A stretch of 24,167 nt of DNA, taken from assembly GCA_036399695.1 (NCBI GenBank), contig DASWMP010000027.1, forward strand, positions 1 to 24,167, read 5' to 3'. The DNA comes from DASVEE01 sp036399695. Lineage in GTDB: Bacteria; Acidobacteriota; Thermoanaerobaculia; Gp7-AA8. Positions within the stretch are counted from its first letter, which is position 1; each line of letters begins with the position of its first letter. A model generated the notes under the pieces. That model was not told the DNA's origin and did not search any database. It saw only the letters and a list, made by a program, of their open reading frames with translations. Position numbers and translations under genes: made by a program. Shown piece after piece: positions 1 through 6,581 of this stretch.

Positions 1-372
1 ATGGTGGGCAACGGTCTCGGCGTGGAGTTCGGTCACGTCACGGACGAGAAGATCGAGCCGATCGTCGCCGAACGGGAGATCGTCACGCAGTACCTCAAAG
101 TGGCGCCCGGCCAGGTCGCCGGCGTCCACCAGACCATCTACGGCACCGGCCGGATCAACGTGAGCCTCGAGCTGCGCATGTACGTCGGCGCCGAAGACGT
201 GGCCGCCGACAAGGTCATCGTGCGTGGTGTCCCCGATGTGGAGATGACGATCAAAGACGGCGTCCACGGCGACCGCGCCACCGCAGCCATGGTCGTGAAC
301 TGCATCCCCCGCGTCATGCAGGCGCGGCCGGGCGTGCTGACGATGGACGACATCCCGGTCTCGTTCCGCTGA
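1..372 (+). CDS. DapB-like / 2,4-diaminopentanoate dehydrogenase-type C-terminal domain (5' partial)
   Basis: This is the carboxy-terminal 123 residues of a gene that begins before the window; the ATG at base 1 is probably an internal Met. The end of the protein, with GDRATAAMVVNCIPRV followed by RPGVLTMDDIPV, resembles the C-terminal domain of NAD(P)-dependent amino-acid dehydrogenases related to dihydrodipicolinate reductase and 2,4-diaminopentanoate dehydrogenase. In that family this region follows an N-terminal Rossmann fold and helps form the substrate pocket and oligomer interface. The nucleotide-binding part is outside the window, so cofactor and substrate cannot be read here. The stop overlaps the next start as TGATG, so the two genes are probably translationally coupled. 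Family call is moderate; substrate is unknown. Confidence 0.6.
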   Translation: MVGNGLGVEFGHVTDEKIEPIVAEREIVTQYLKVAPGQVAGVHQTIYGTGRINVSLELRMYVGAEDVAADKVIVRGVPDVEMTIKDGVHGDRATAAMVVNCIPRVMQARPGVLTMDDIPVSFR

Positions 373-1112
373 TGCGCATCTTCCTCACAGGCGGAACCGG
401 CTACCTCGGCTCTGCCATCGCGCGAGCGCTCGCCGCCGCCGGTCACGCGGTGACGGCGCTCGCGCGTAGTGAGGCCAGCGCCGCTCGCGTCCCGAACGCG
501 CACCGCGGCGACCTGCGCGATCCCCTCACCTACCGCGACGTCGCACTGCAACACGACGCGATCATCCACGCCGGCATCGAAGGAGGCGGGAACCGCCTCG
601 ACGTCGACCGCATCGTCGTGGAGGCGCTCCGCGGCCGGACGCTGATCTACACGTCGACGCTCTTTGTGCTCGGCAACGTCGACGGAGGCGATGAAACGGC
701 GACGGCGCAGGGTCCGCGTGCCGAAACCGAGCGCCTCGTCCTCGACGCCGGTGGCGCCGTCGTTCGTCCCGGCATGATCATCGACGCCGAAAGCTGGATG
801 CTGACCGACCCGCTCATCATCGACGGCGGCACCAACCGCTGGCCGATCGTGCATCGCGACGACATCGCGCAGCTCTACCGGCTCATCGCGGAGCAACAGG
901 CGCGCGGCATCTTCCACGGAGTCTGCCGCGTCGTCCGCGCACGCGACCTCACACCCAATCCCCGCAACCTGTCACTGGAGGAAGCGCGTACCGTGATGGG
1001 CGGCTTTGCCGATCTCCTGGCGCTGGATCAGAACGTCATCGCGAAACGGGCGCAGACGCTGGGCTGGCGTTGCGGCCAGCAAACCACACCATACGTCCCA
1101 TCTGTCCGATAG
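372..1112 (+). CDS. NAD(P)-dependent epimerase/dehydratase (extended SDR)
   Basis: A 246-aa protein that opens with FLTGGTGYLGSAIARAL, the GxxGxxG dinucleotide-binding loop of extended short-chain dehydrogenases (NAD-dependent epimerase/dehydratase family). An acidic GDLRDP segment follows near residue 50, and YTSTLF near residue 95 holds the usual active-site Ser/Thr strand. The canonical YxxxK is not obvious, so catalysis may differ from sugar epimerases. It starts inside the stop of the preceding dehydrogenase (TGATG), which suggests one operon and a linked reaction. The last five codons and the TAG stop (V-P-S-V-R-stop) come from a 9-nt repeat that also supplies the stop of the convergent gene. 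The true ancestral C-terminus may therefore have been slightly different. Confidence 0.8.
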   Translation: MRIFLTGGTGYLGSAIARALAAAGHAVTALARSEASAARVPNAHRGDLRDPLTYRDVALQHDAIIHAGIEGGGNRLDVDRIVVEALRGRTLIYTSTLFVLGNVDGGDETATAQGPRAETERLVLDAGGAVVRPGMIIDAESWMLTDPLIIDGGTNRWPIVHRDDIAQLYRLIAEQQARGIFHGVCRVVRARDLTPNPRNLSLEEARTVMGGFADLLALDQNVIAKRAQTLGWRCGQQTTPYVPSVR

Positions 1113-1122
1113 GTCCTATCGG
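1096..1122. repeat. Short 9-nt repeat array containing a palindrome at a convergent gene junction
   Basis: Three 9-nt units (TCCCATCTG, TCCGATAGG, TCCTATCGG) fill the junction of two convergent genes. The last two form the near-perfect palindrome CCGATAGGTCCTATCGG. Each strand reads CGA TAG at its gene end, so both genes finish with Arg and a TAG stop inside the palindrome. It could act as a compact two-way terminator hairpin, but there is no T-run. The same 9-nt family recurs near 6510-6581 and 14242-14479. Confidence 0.75.
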
Positions 1123-1355
1123 CTCTTGCGCGAGGCCAGCCCCAACGCCACCACCCCGAACACCGCCCACACCACGATCCACCCCACGTGGTACGAGCGC
1201 ATCCAGTTCCACATGGCCAGCGTCAGCGCCCACAATCCGTACACCAGCAGGAACATCCGCCGGTGCCGCGGATCATCATCGGTGCCGGCGGCGATGCTGG
1301 CCGCGAGCGCGGCGGTCGGCACGAGACCCAGAAGCACGTTGAAGAAGATCATCAT
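1116..1355 (-). CDS. Small membrane protein, unknown function
   Basis: A 79-aa protein that is hydrophobic throughout, with three likely membrane helices at about residues 3-21, 34-51 and 57-74. They are separated by a charged DDDPRHRR loop and end in a basic ASRKSR tail. No enzymatic motif is visible and the family is not recognised. It lies downstream of a radical SAM gene on the same strand, 70 bases away, and may be the last gene of the radical SAM/glycosyltransferase cluster. ATG at 1355 and the next codon (ATG at 1352) are both possible starts. The regular helix-loop pattern supports a real gene. Its final Arg and TAG stop lie inside the 9-nt repeat palindrome. Confidence 0.65.
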   Translation of the reverse strand: MMIFFNVLLGLVPTAALAASIAAGTDDDPRHRRMFLLVYGLWALTLAMWNWMRSYHVGWIVVWAVFGVVALGLASRKSR

Positions 1356-1392
1356 CGGTCAGCGGGCGCACAGCATCGCACAGCGCAGCCAC

Positions 1393-1420
1393 GGAAAACG
1401 GACAACGGACAACGGGCAAC
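1393..1420. repeat. 7-nt tandem array (GGACAAC), single arm
   Basis: Four adjacent 7-nt units, GGAAAAC, GGACAAC, GGACAAC and GGGCAAC, sit five bases from the stop codon of the radical SAM gene. No inverted partner arm is visible nearby, unlike most other arrays here. The same unit returns as an arm around 4748-4889. Confidence 0.8.
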
Positions 1421-1425
1421 GCAAA

Positions 1426-2352
1426 TTACCGGTACCGGATATCCAGAATCTTCCGCACCACGTCCTTCGCGGCGCCGGGCAGGTTCTGCACGCCCGATAG
1501 CATGTCGTTGAACGTGTGCGACTCGCCGCCGTGCTTGAAGCACTCTCCGCAGCGGGGAAGCTGGGAGAAGTCGCGGTTCTCGAAGGCGGCCTGCATGGTG
1601 GCCATGCGGTCGCTGTCGATGATCTCGCGCAGCGACTGTGTCTTCAGGTCGCCCATGACCTGATCGCCGTGGGCGTCGTAGCAGCAGTGCGTGACGCGGC
1701 CGTCGGCGAAGACGACGACCCAGGTGAAGAAGGCGCCCTGCACGCAGCCGTAGAACTTGCCGTGGAGGTCCGTCTCCTCGTTCACGTCGAGCGCTTCGCA
1801 CGTCTTCTCGATGACGCGGGCGTTCTTGAACTGCCGCAGGTCGAAGAGCTTCTTGAAGTCGTCCACGGTCTCGTCGACGGTCAGGCGCGAGCGCATCTTC
1901 TGCAACTCGATGCGGAGCGGCGCGCCTTTGGCCTGGACGAGGAACTTCTTCGTCAGGTCGACGAGCTTGTCGAAATCGCCGCCGGTGCGGAGCTGCGGGT
2001 AGACCTTCGGATTGATGGAGTCGATGCAGATGCGGATGCGCTTGAGCGGGCTGGCCAGCAGTTTCGCGCCGATCTCGGGCGTCAGCACCAGGCCGTTCGT
2101 CGACAGGCTGGCCTCGGGGAAGAGGCGGATGGCGTCGTCGATGCGGGAGTAGAGCAGCGGCTCCCCCATCTCGTGCAGCCACTTGAGCTTCAGGCCCAGG
2201 CCGTGGATCTCCCGTTCGGCCTTCTCGACGAGGTGCCATTCCATGTCCTCGTACGGACGGCGCAGTACCGGCAGCGGGCACATGCCGCAGCGGAGATTGC
2301 ACTTCGAGGTGAGCTCGAGGCCGACTTTGATCCGTGACGGGGAGAACTTCAT
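1426..2352 (-). CDS. Radical SAM/SPASM domain protein
   Basis: A 308-aa radical SAM enzyme. The 4Fe-4S/SAM cluster motif CNLRCGMC places C18, C22 and C25 in the CxxxCxxC pattern. GEPLL near residue 62 matches the SAM-binding GGEP-type loop. A C-terminal SPASM-like set of cysteines (about C203, C223, C224, C268 and C271) should hold an auxiliary cluster. The family performs radical chemistry on peptides, sugars or cofactors; the substrate cannot be read here. It follows a GT4 glycosyltransferase and a second radical SAM gene on the same strand, so a cell-surface glycan or lipid role is a reasonable inference. The ATG has no visible ribosome binding site; a GAACGCA array begins seven bases upstream and would form the 5' leader. 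No RiPP precursor is visible nearby. Confidence 0.9.
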   Translation of the reverse strand: MKFSPSRIKVGLELTSKCNLRCGMCPLPVLRRPYEDMEWHLVEKAEREIHGLGLKLKWLHEMGEPLLYSRIDDAIRLFPEASLSTNGLVLTPEIGAKLLASPLKRIRICIDSINPKVYPQLRTGGDFDKLVDLTKKFLVQAKGAPLRIELQKMRSRLTVDETVDDFKKLFDLRQFKNARVIEKTCEALDVNEETDLHGKFYGCVQGAFFTWVVVFADGRVTHCCYDAHGDQVMGDLKTQSLREIIDSDRMATMQAAFENRDFSQLPRCGECFKHGGESHTFNDMLSGVQNLPGAAKDVVRKILDIRYR

Positions 2353-2358
2353 GAGGAT

Positions 2359-2453
2359 GAACGCAGAACGCAGAACGCAGAGCGCAGAACGCGGAACGGC
2401 ACGCCGAGAGACCTTCTCAGCTCTTCATTCTGCGTTTTGCGTTCTGCGTTCAT
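2359..2453. repeat. Inverted pair of 7-nt arrays (GAACGCA / TGCGTTC)
   Basis: The left arm (2359-2400) holds six 7-nt units close to GAACGCA. The right arm (2427-2453) holds about four units of the complement. A loop of about 26 bases separates them. The stop codon of the glycosyltransferase lies at the loop/right-arm junction (2425-2427), so its last residues T-Q-N-A-E are read from the array. The left arm lies just upstream of the radical SAM start. Confidence 0.9.
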
Positions 2454-3585
2454 CTGTCGTCGCCACCAATCTCCTGAACAGCATTGCATATTCCGTCCAT
2501 GAGTACTTACGGGCCGCGGCCGCCGCCTGTCGCTCCATGGCCTCACGATCATCCCGGGCGAAGAAGGCGTCGACCGCCCTGGCCAGCGCGGACGGGTCCT
2601 CCGGGGGGACGAGCATCCCGTTCTCCCCTTCGACGATGATCTCCGGCAGCCCGCCCACGTTCGTGGCAACGACCGGCCGGGCGAAGTGAAACGCCGTCAG
2701 GGCGACGCCGCTCTGCGCCTCGATCCGGTAGGGCGCCAGGACGACGTCGCAGGCCGCAAAGTAGGTGGCGATCTCGGCGTCGGGGATGAAGCGGAAGTCC
2801 ATCGTAACGTTCGTCAGCCCCTCGGCCAGCGCGCGGTACTCATCGGCACTCTTCCACCACGCCTCCCCTGCCACGACGAGCGTCACGTCCGCCCGCAGCT
2901 CCCGCCACGCGCGCAGGGCGATGTCCAGCCCCTTGAACGGGCGAACGTGGCCGAAGAAGAGGGCCACGTTGCCGCTGAGGTTCAGCGTGCGGCGTGCTTC
3001 CTCCCGGGAAGGGATGGCTCCGCCGAGCTCGTGTACCGGGAGGAAGGTCTCGACGACTCTTGCTGTGGCATGGCCGAGACGACGGCGCGCATCCTCGGCC
3101 TCGGTCTTCGCATGCACGACCAGCACGTCCCCGCGACGGAGCACGAGATTCGTCAGCAGCCGCTTCCAGGCCGCCGGCTCCTTGTCCCCGATGTTGTGGC
3201 ACTGCAGGATGACGCGCGTCCGCTTCGGCAGGAACGCGAGCAGCGTCAGATACGGCAACGCCCACACCCAGATCCACCACACCAGCACGACCGCCTCGGG
3301 CCGCTCCCGCCGCAACAGCCACGCGGTGCGCAGCCAGGTGAACGGATTGACGATGTCGAGCAGAAACCGGGCATCCGCCCGCGGCAACGTCAGATCGACG
3401 TCACTCTTCCCGGGATAGAACCGTTTCGGGAACTGCCGGCTGAACGAGATCACGTCCGCCCCCAGTTCCTGGGCCAGGCGCGTGGTGCAGTAAGCGATGC
3501 CGGCGCGGTAGGGGAAGACGGGGCCGATGATGGTGAGGCGGGTGAACCGTTTTTGGTTTTTGGTTGTTGGTTTTTGGTGATTCAC
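2425..3585 (-). CDS. Glycosyltransferase family 4 (GT-B fold)
   Basis: About 386 residues with a GT-B layout. An N-terminal domain starts at RLTIIGPVFPYRAGIAY. The C-terminal glycosyltransferase-1 domain has FFGHVRPFKGLDIALRAW, then DVVLAPYRIEAQSGVAL and VVATNVGGLPEIIVEGENG, which cover the nucleotide-sugar site and the ExxxxxxxE motif. A hydrophobic patch (VVLVWWIWVWALPYL) suggests peripheral membrane contact, so it probably adds a sugar to a lipid-linked or surface acceptor. The start is uncertain. A GTG at 3585 preceded by AAGGA is preferred over a GTG at 3603 or a TTG at 3627 inside the array. With this start the first dozen residues (H-Q-K-P-T-T-K-N-Q-K) come from the 7-nt repeat. The C-terminal T-Q-N-A-E is also repeat-derived. 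It lies between two radical SAM genes on the same strand. Confidence 0.85.
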   Translation of the reverse strand: MNHQKPTTKNQKRFTRLTIIGPVFPYRAGIAYCTTRLAQELGADVISFSRQFPKRFYPGKSDVDLTLPRADARFLLDIVNPFTWLRTAWLLRRERPEAVVLVWWIWVWALPYLTLLAFLPKRTRVILQCHNIGDKEPAAWKRLLTNLVLRRGDVLVVHAKTEAEDARRRLGHATARVVETFLPVHELGGAIPSREEARRTLNLSGNVALFFGHVRPFKGLDIALRAWRELRADVTLVVAGEAWWKSADEYRALAEGLTNVTMDFRFIPDAEIATYFAACDVVLAPYRIEAQSGVALTAFHFARPVVATNVGGLPEIIVEGENGMLVPPEDPSALARAVDAFFARDDREAMERQAAAAARKYSWTEYAMLFRRLVATTDERRTQNAE

Positions 3586-3637
3586 AGCGGATTGGTCCTT
3601 CACCAACAACCAAAAACCAAAAACCAAAACCCGCCTC
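3548..3637. repeat. Inverted pair of 7-nt arrays (GGTTTTT/GGTTGTT and complement)
   Basis: The left arm (about 3548-3582) contains CGTTTTT, GGTTTTT, GGTTGTT and GGTTTTT units. The right arm (3602-3629) holds ACCAACA and three ACCAAAA units and is followed by CGCCTC at 3632. The loop between them carries AAGGA and a GTG that look like the glycosyltransferase initiation site on the minus strand. The same family, with the G/T-rich arm first and CGCCTC after the A-rich arm, recurs at 4794-4857 and 21441-21543. Confidence 0.9.
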
Positions 3638-3649
3638 TCCCGCCTCTCG

Positions 3650-4732
3650 TCACGCGGCCCCGAGGAAATTCACCACCGTCGACGCAAAGTAGGCGCCCCA
3701 GGTGCGCATGTCGAAGACGAGGGAGGAGGACATGAAGCAGGAGTGGGTGCAGTGGCACTCCTTCGCCCGGATCGAGGCGCGCTGCTGGTCGGCGGCTTCG
3801 GAGAACCAGAGCTTGCCCCAGTCGTAGCCGGTGTCGCGGACGTTGCCCACGGGGTCGCGCAGCTCGCACATCCGCACTTCGCCGCGCGCGTCGAGGACGC
3901 CCGAGACGAGGCCGGCGTGGCAGGGACGCACCTGCGTCTCCTGCTCGAGCACGGCCAGCTCCATCTTCCGTGAATAGACCTTCACGAACTTCAGGAAGCC
4001 GTCGTAGTTCGTGTACGAGTTCCAGTAGTCCTCGAGCTTCGGCAGCACCTCGCGGTACCGCTGTGTCGAGATCGGCTGGATGTTCTTGTCGGGCTGATCG
4101 CCGCGGAGCATCTCGAACGAGTGGAACGAGATCTCCGGGAAATCCCGGCGGACGGCCGTGAAGAGGTCGTCGAGATCGTCCACGTTGTAGCTGCAGAGGC
4201 AGGTGTGGACGTTGACCGTCAGGTTCGAGAAGCGCTTCTTCAGCGGGATGAGGTTCGCGTACGTCTTCTTGGCCCGCTCGTAGTTGTTCGGGACGCCGCG
4301 GATGTAGTCGTGCTTCTCGCCGACGTGGTCGATCGAGAGGTTCACCACGATCTGCGTCTTCGGGCAGCGCTGCAGCGTCGACTCCACCTGCCGCGCGATC
4401 AGGTCGCTCGTGATGGCGCCCGTCGGGATGGTGATCTGCTTGACGTTGTTGTTCGTCGCCAGGAACTCGCAGATGTCCGGCAGGTCGCGGCGGAGGAACG
4501 GCTCACCGCCGCTCATCACGATGAAGAGCAGGTCGTCCATCGACGAAAGCGTCTTCTTGATCTCGTCCAGCGACAGCTCGTGCTCCTTGTTCTTCCGGAG
4601 CTGCTCCCAGTTGAAGCAGGTGCGGCAGAACGAGTTGCAGTCGTAGGTCAGCCCAAGGATCAGATAGACCGGCTTCATGCCCCGCTTGTCGACGAGGAAT
4701 CGGAGGTATTGGAGCTTGTCGGTGAACTTCAT
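3650..4732 (-). CDS. Radical SAM/SPASM domain protein
   Basis: A 360-aa radical SAM protein. DCNSFCRTCF gives C32, C36 and C39 of the cluster motif, and MSGGEPFLRRDLPDI near residue 95 is the classic GGEP SAM-binding loop. The C-terminus has a SPASM-type cysteine set at about C271, C289, C326, C328 and C332 (within RPCHAG, VRMCEL and KECHCTHSC), as in PqqE/anSME-like enzymes with auxiliary iron-sulfur clusters. The natural substrate is unknown. It is the first gene of a minus-strand run (radical SAM, GT4, radical SAM, small membrane protein) and is divergent from the subtilase gene. Both radical SAM proteins begin MKF and have similar architecture but are clearly different sequences. The leader contains 7-nt arrays from about 4748 onward. 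Confidence 0.9.
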   Translation of the reverse strand: MKFTDKLQYLRFLVDKRGMKPVYLILGLTYDCNSFCRTCFNWEQLRKNKEHELSLDEIKKTLSSMDDLLFIVMSGGEPFLRRDLPDICEFLATNNNVKQITIPTGAITSDLIARQVESTLQRCPKTQIVVNLSIDHVGEKHDYIRGVPNNYERAKKTYANLIPLKKRFSNLTVNVHTCLCSYNVDDLDDLFTAVRRDFPEISFHSFEMLRGDQPDKNIQPISTQRYREVLPKLEDYWNSYTNYDGFLKFVKVYSRKMELAVLEQETQVRPCHAGLVSGVLDARGEVRMCELRDPVGNVRDTGYDWGKLWFSEAADQQRASIRAKECHCTHSCFMSSSLVFDMRTWGAYFASTVVNFLGAA

Positions 4733-4747
4733 TGTTTTAGAGAGGCC

Positions 4748-4889
4748 GTTGTCCGTTGCCTGGGACGCGTTGTCCGTTGCTCGTTATCCGGGTGGTTGTT
4801 GGTTGTTGGTTTTGGTTGGGGGACCAAAAACCAACAACCGAAAACCAAAAACGCCTCTGCCTCTCCAGACAACGGACAAACGAGCAACG
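4748..4889. repeat. Two nested inverted 7-nt array families in a divergent promoter region
   Basis: The outer arms are built from CGTTGTC/CGTTGCT-type units (about 4748-4792) and their complement GGACAAC-type units (about 4868-4889). The inner arms are GGTTGTT, GGTTGTT, GGTTTTG (4794-4814) and ACCAAAA, ACCAACA, ACCGAAA, ACCAAAA (4823-4850), with CGCCTC at 4852. The structure lies between the start of the radical SAM gene and the start of the protease gene. It cannot be explained as a transcription terminator for either. Confidence 0.9.
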
Positions 4890-4939
4890 TTTTGCCAGCG
4901 TACTTTACCAACCGGGCACGCGGTACCATCATTTCACCC

Positions 4940-6244
4940 ATGGCGCGGCATCCCCGGTACATCAAAGGACAGATCGTCGTCAGCGTGAAGGCGGACGCGT
5001 TTCTCGCGCACATCGGGCGGGCGGCGCATCGTAAGTCTTTGAGCGATCTGCCGGAGCAGCTTTCGGCGCCCCTCGCCGCGCTTTGCCGTGACGGCGCCAC
5101 CCGCAGCGCCTCGGCGGTGGCGGCCGACGGGGAGAAGCCGGTGCGGGGACGGGAGCGGGCCATCGTCCAGGCGCTGGCGCAGAGCGCGGCGGCCAGCGAC
5201 TCCCCCGAGTTGCAGGGGATGATGGTCCTCTCGATCGACAAGGAAGCGGACGCCGAAGAGCTTGCCGGCAGGATGAAGAGCGAGCCCGCCTTCGACTTCG
5301 TCGAGCCTTTCCCAGCCCGCTGGCCGGCCGCGACGGCCCTCCATGCGGCGCACGACCCGCGCCGCAACCTGCAGTGGAACCTCCGCGCGGTCGACTGGTT
5401 CCGCGCCGACCTGCCGGACGCCAGCAGCGTCGCGGTGGCCGTGCTCGACACCGGCGTCGACGCCGCGCATCCGCAGCTCCAGGGCCGCATCCGCATGTAC
5501 GACCACCGCGGCTCCAAGCCCGATGACCTGGTCGGCCACGGCACCCACATCGCCGGCGTCATCGCCGCGCGCCACCGGCACGACGTCCCGATGGTCGGCC
5601 TCACGAACTGCCTCCTCGACATCTGGAAGGTCTACACCGATCCGAAGCCGCAGGACTCGGGCGTCTATGTCGATGCCGATCTCTACCTCCGCGCGCTCCG
5701 GATGATCGAAAAGTCGGACATCCGCATCGTGAATCTCTCCCTCGGCGGCACCGAGCGCTCGGACGCCGAACGGCTGCTCTTCCGCCGCTTGATCGATCGC
5801 GGCACCGTCGTCGTGGCCTCGATGGGCAATGAGGGGGAGGCCGGCAATCCGATCGAATTTCCGGGGGCGTATCATGGAGTCGTGTCGGTGGGAGCGGTCG
5901 GCGAGGACCTGCGCCGCGCGCCGATCTCCAACACCGGCCGCCACATCGACGTCATGGCGCCGGGCATGAACATTCTTTCCACCGTGCCGCTCAAGCCTTC
6001 GAGGCTGCGGCGGCAGACGGATCTGGCGAGCGCGAACGGCACGTCGGTGGCGACCGCGCACGTGGCCGCGGCCATCGCCATGATGCACGCCCGCGACGGC
6101 GTGCGCGACGTGTCGGATGTACGGGACCGGCTGTGCCGGACGTCCACGCGTCTCGCCGAAATGGGCGACCGCAAACGGACCATCACCGAAGGTTGCGGCC
6201 TCCTCAACCTGCGCAAGCTATTCGGGAGCAGAGACGATGAGTGA
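4940..6244 (+). CDS. Subtilisin-like serine protease (S8) with N-terminal I9-like prodomain
   Basis: A 434-aa peptidase S8 protein. The catalytic triad is clear: Asp170 in AVLDTGVDAAHP, His200 in GHGTHIAGVIAA and Ser369 in NGTSVATAHVAAA, with oxyanion Asn297 in ASMGNEGE. Residues 92-128 (MMVLSIDKEADAEELAG through FDFVEPFPARW) look like an I9 propeptide that would fold and inhibit the protease before cleavage. There is no signal peptide or membrane segment, so it may work inside the cell or leave by another route. ATG at 4940 was chosen because upstream in-frame sequence is repeat DNA; no strong ribosome binding site is visible. It overlaps the next gene by 8 bases. The 82-aa downstream product resembles the prodomain. 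Confidence 0.92.
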   Translation: MARHPRYIKGQIVVSVKADAFLAHIGRAAHRKSLSDLPEQLSAPLAALCRDGATRSASAVAADGEKPVRGRERAIVQALAQSAAASDSPELQGMMVLSIDKEADAEELAGRMKSEPAFDFVEPFPARWPAATALHAAHDPRRNLQWNLRAVDWFRADLPDASSVAVAVLDTGVDAAHPQLQGRIRMYDHRGSKPDDLVGHGTHIAGVIAARHRHDVPMVGLTNCLLDIWKVYTDPKPQDSGVYVDADLYLRALRMIEKSDIRIVNLSLGGTERSDAERLLFRRLIDRGTVVVASMGNEGEAGNPIEFPGAYHGVVSVGAVGEDLRRAPISNTGRHIDVMAPGMNILSTVPLKPSRLRRQTDLASANGTSVATAHVAAAIAMMHARDGVRDVSDVRDRLCRTSTRLAEMGDRKRTITEGCGLLNLRKLFGSRDDE

Positions 6245-6485
6245 CGTGCACTTCAAATTTCGTGACGATGCCGCCGACGACGACCGCGACGACGTGATCA
6301 CCCGCCTCTCCGCGCGCGGCGTCCACCCCAAACGCCTCTTCCCCGAGGAGGAGGACGGCGAGCTGGCGAACATGTACGGCGTGGACTGCGATGCCGAGGA
6401 GCGCGCCCGCGTGCTCGATGAGCTGACAAAAAACGGCGCCGTGGAATTCGCGGAGCGCGTGGTGCAGAGGAAGCTCATTCGGTAG
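6237..6485 (+). CDS. Small protein resembling a stand-alone I9 propeptide/protease inhibitor
   Basis: An 82-aa acidic protein that starts at an ATG inside the last codons of the protease gene (ATGAGTGA, 8-base overlap), which implies coupled translation. Its order DVHFKFRD, then an acidic linker, ANMYGVDCDAEERARVLDEL and VEFAERVVQRKL, predicts beta-alpha-beta-beta-alpha-beta. The ending parallels the prodomain ending of the neighbouring protease (AEELAGRMKSEPAFDFVEPF). I infer a free prodomain-like inhibitor or folding chaperone for the protease; stand-alone I9-type inhibitors are known in fungi and plants. It has no signal peptide, which matches the protease. An unrelated small ferredoxin-like fold remains possible, and sequence alone does not prove inhibition. 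Confidence 0.7.
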   Translation: MSDVHFKFRDDAADDDRDDVITRLSARGVHPKRLFPEEEDGELANMYGVDCDAEERARVLDELTKNGAVEFAERVVQRKLIR

Positions 6486-6501
6486 CGGTGCAGGGAACGA
6501 C

Positions 6502-6581
6502 AGGACCCATAGGACAGATGGGACCTATGAGACCAATGGAATCCATCTGTCCCATAGGTCCTATCTGTCCCATAGGTCCTA
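6502..6581. repeat. Inverted 9-nt arrays (GGGACCTAT family)
   Basis: The left arm (about 6502-6540) and right arm (about 6542-6583) are imperfect complements made of 9-nt units such as GGACCCATA, GGACAGATG, GGACCTATG and TCCCATAGG. They meet around AATGGAATCCAT. The stop TAG (6579-6581) of the minus-strand glycosyltransferase, with the preceding CGA, is formed by the right arm. It lies between convergent genes and could fold into a long hairpin that ends transcription from both sides, although no T-run follows. Confidence 0.88.

Noticed and set aside
1516..2337. Long antisense ORFs opposite real genes (also 138-917, 2686-3735, 4934-6088, 7575-9086, 10806-11927, 13250-14185, 16071-17381, 21565-22782).
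   Set aside because: These mirror high-GC codon bias on the opposite strand. They lack recognisable domains and overlap well-supported genes.
1116..4732. The radical SAM cluster as a RiPP (modified peptide) system.
   Set aside because: No short precursor gene, leader-binding domain or exporter is visible. The 79-aa protein is a multi-helix membrane protein, not a precursor.
4121..4939. Long upstream in-frame extension of the protease.
   Set aside because: It is antisense to the radical SAM gene and then repeat DNA. The protein fold begins at the ATG at 4940.
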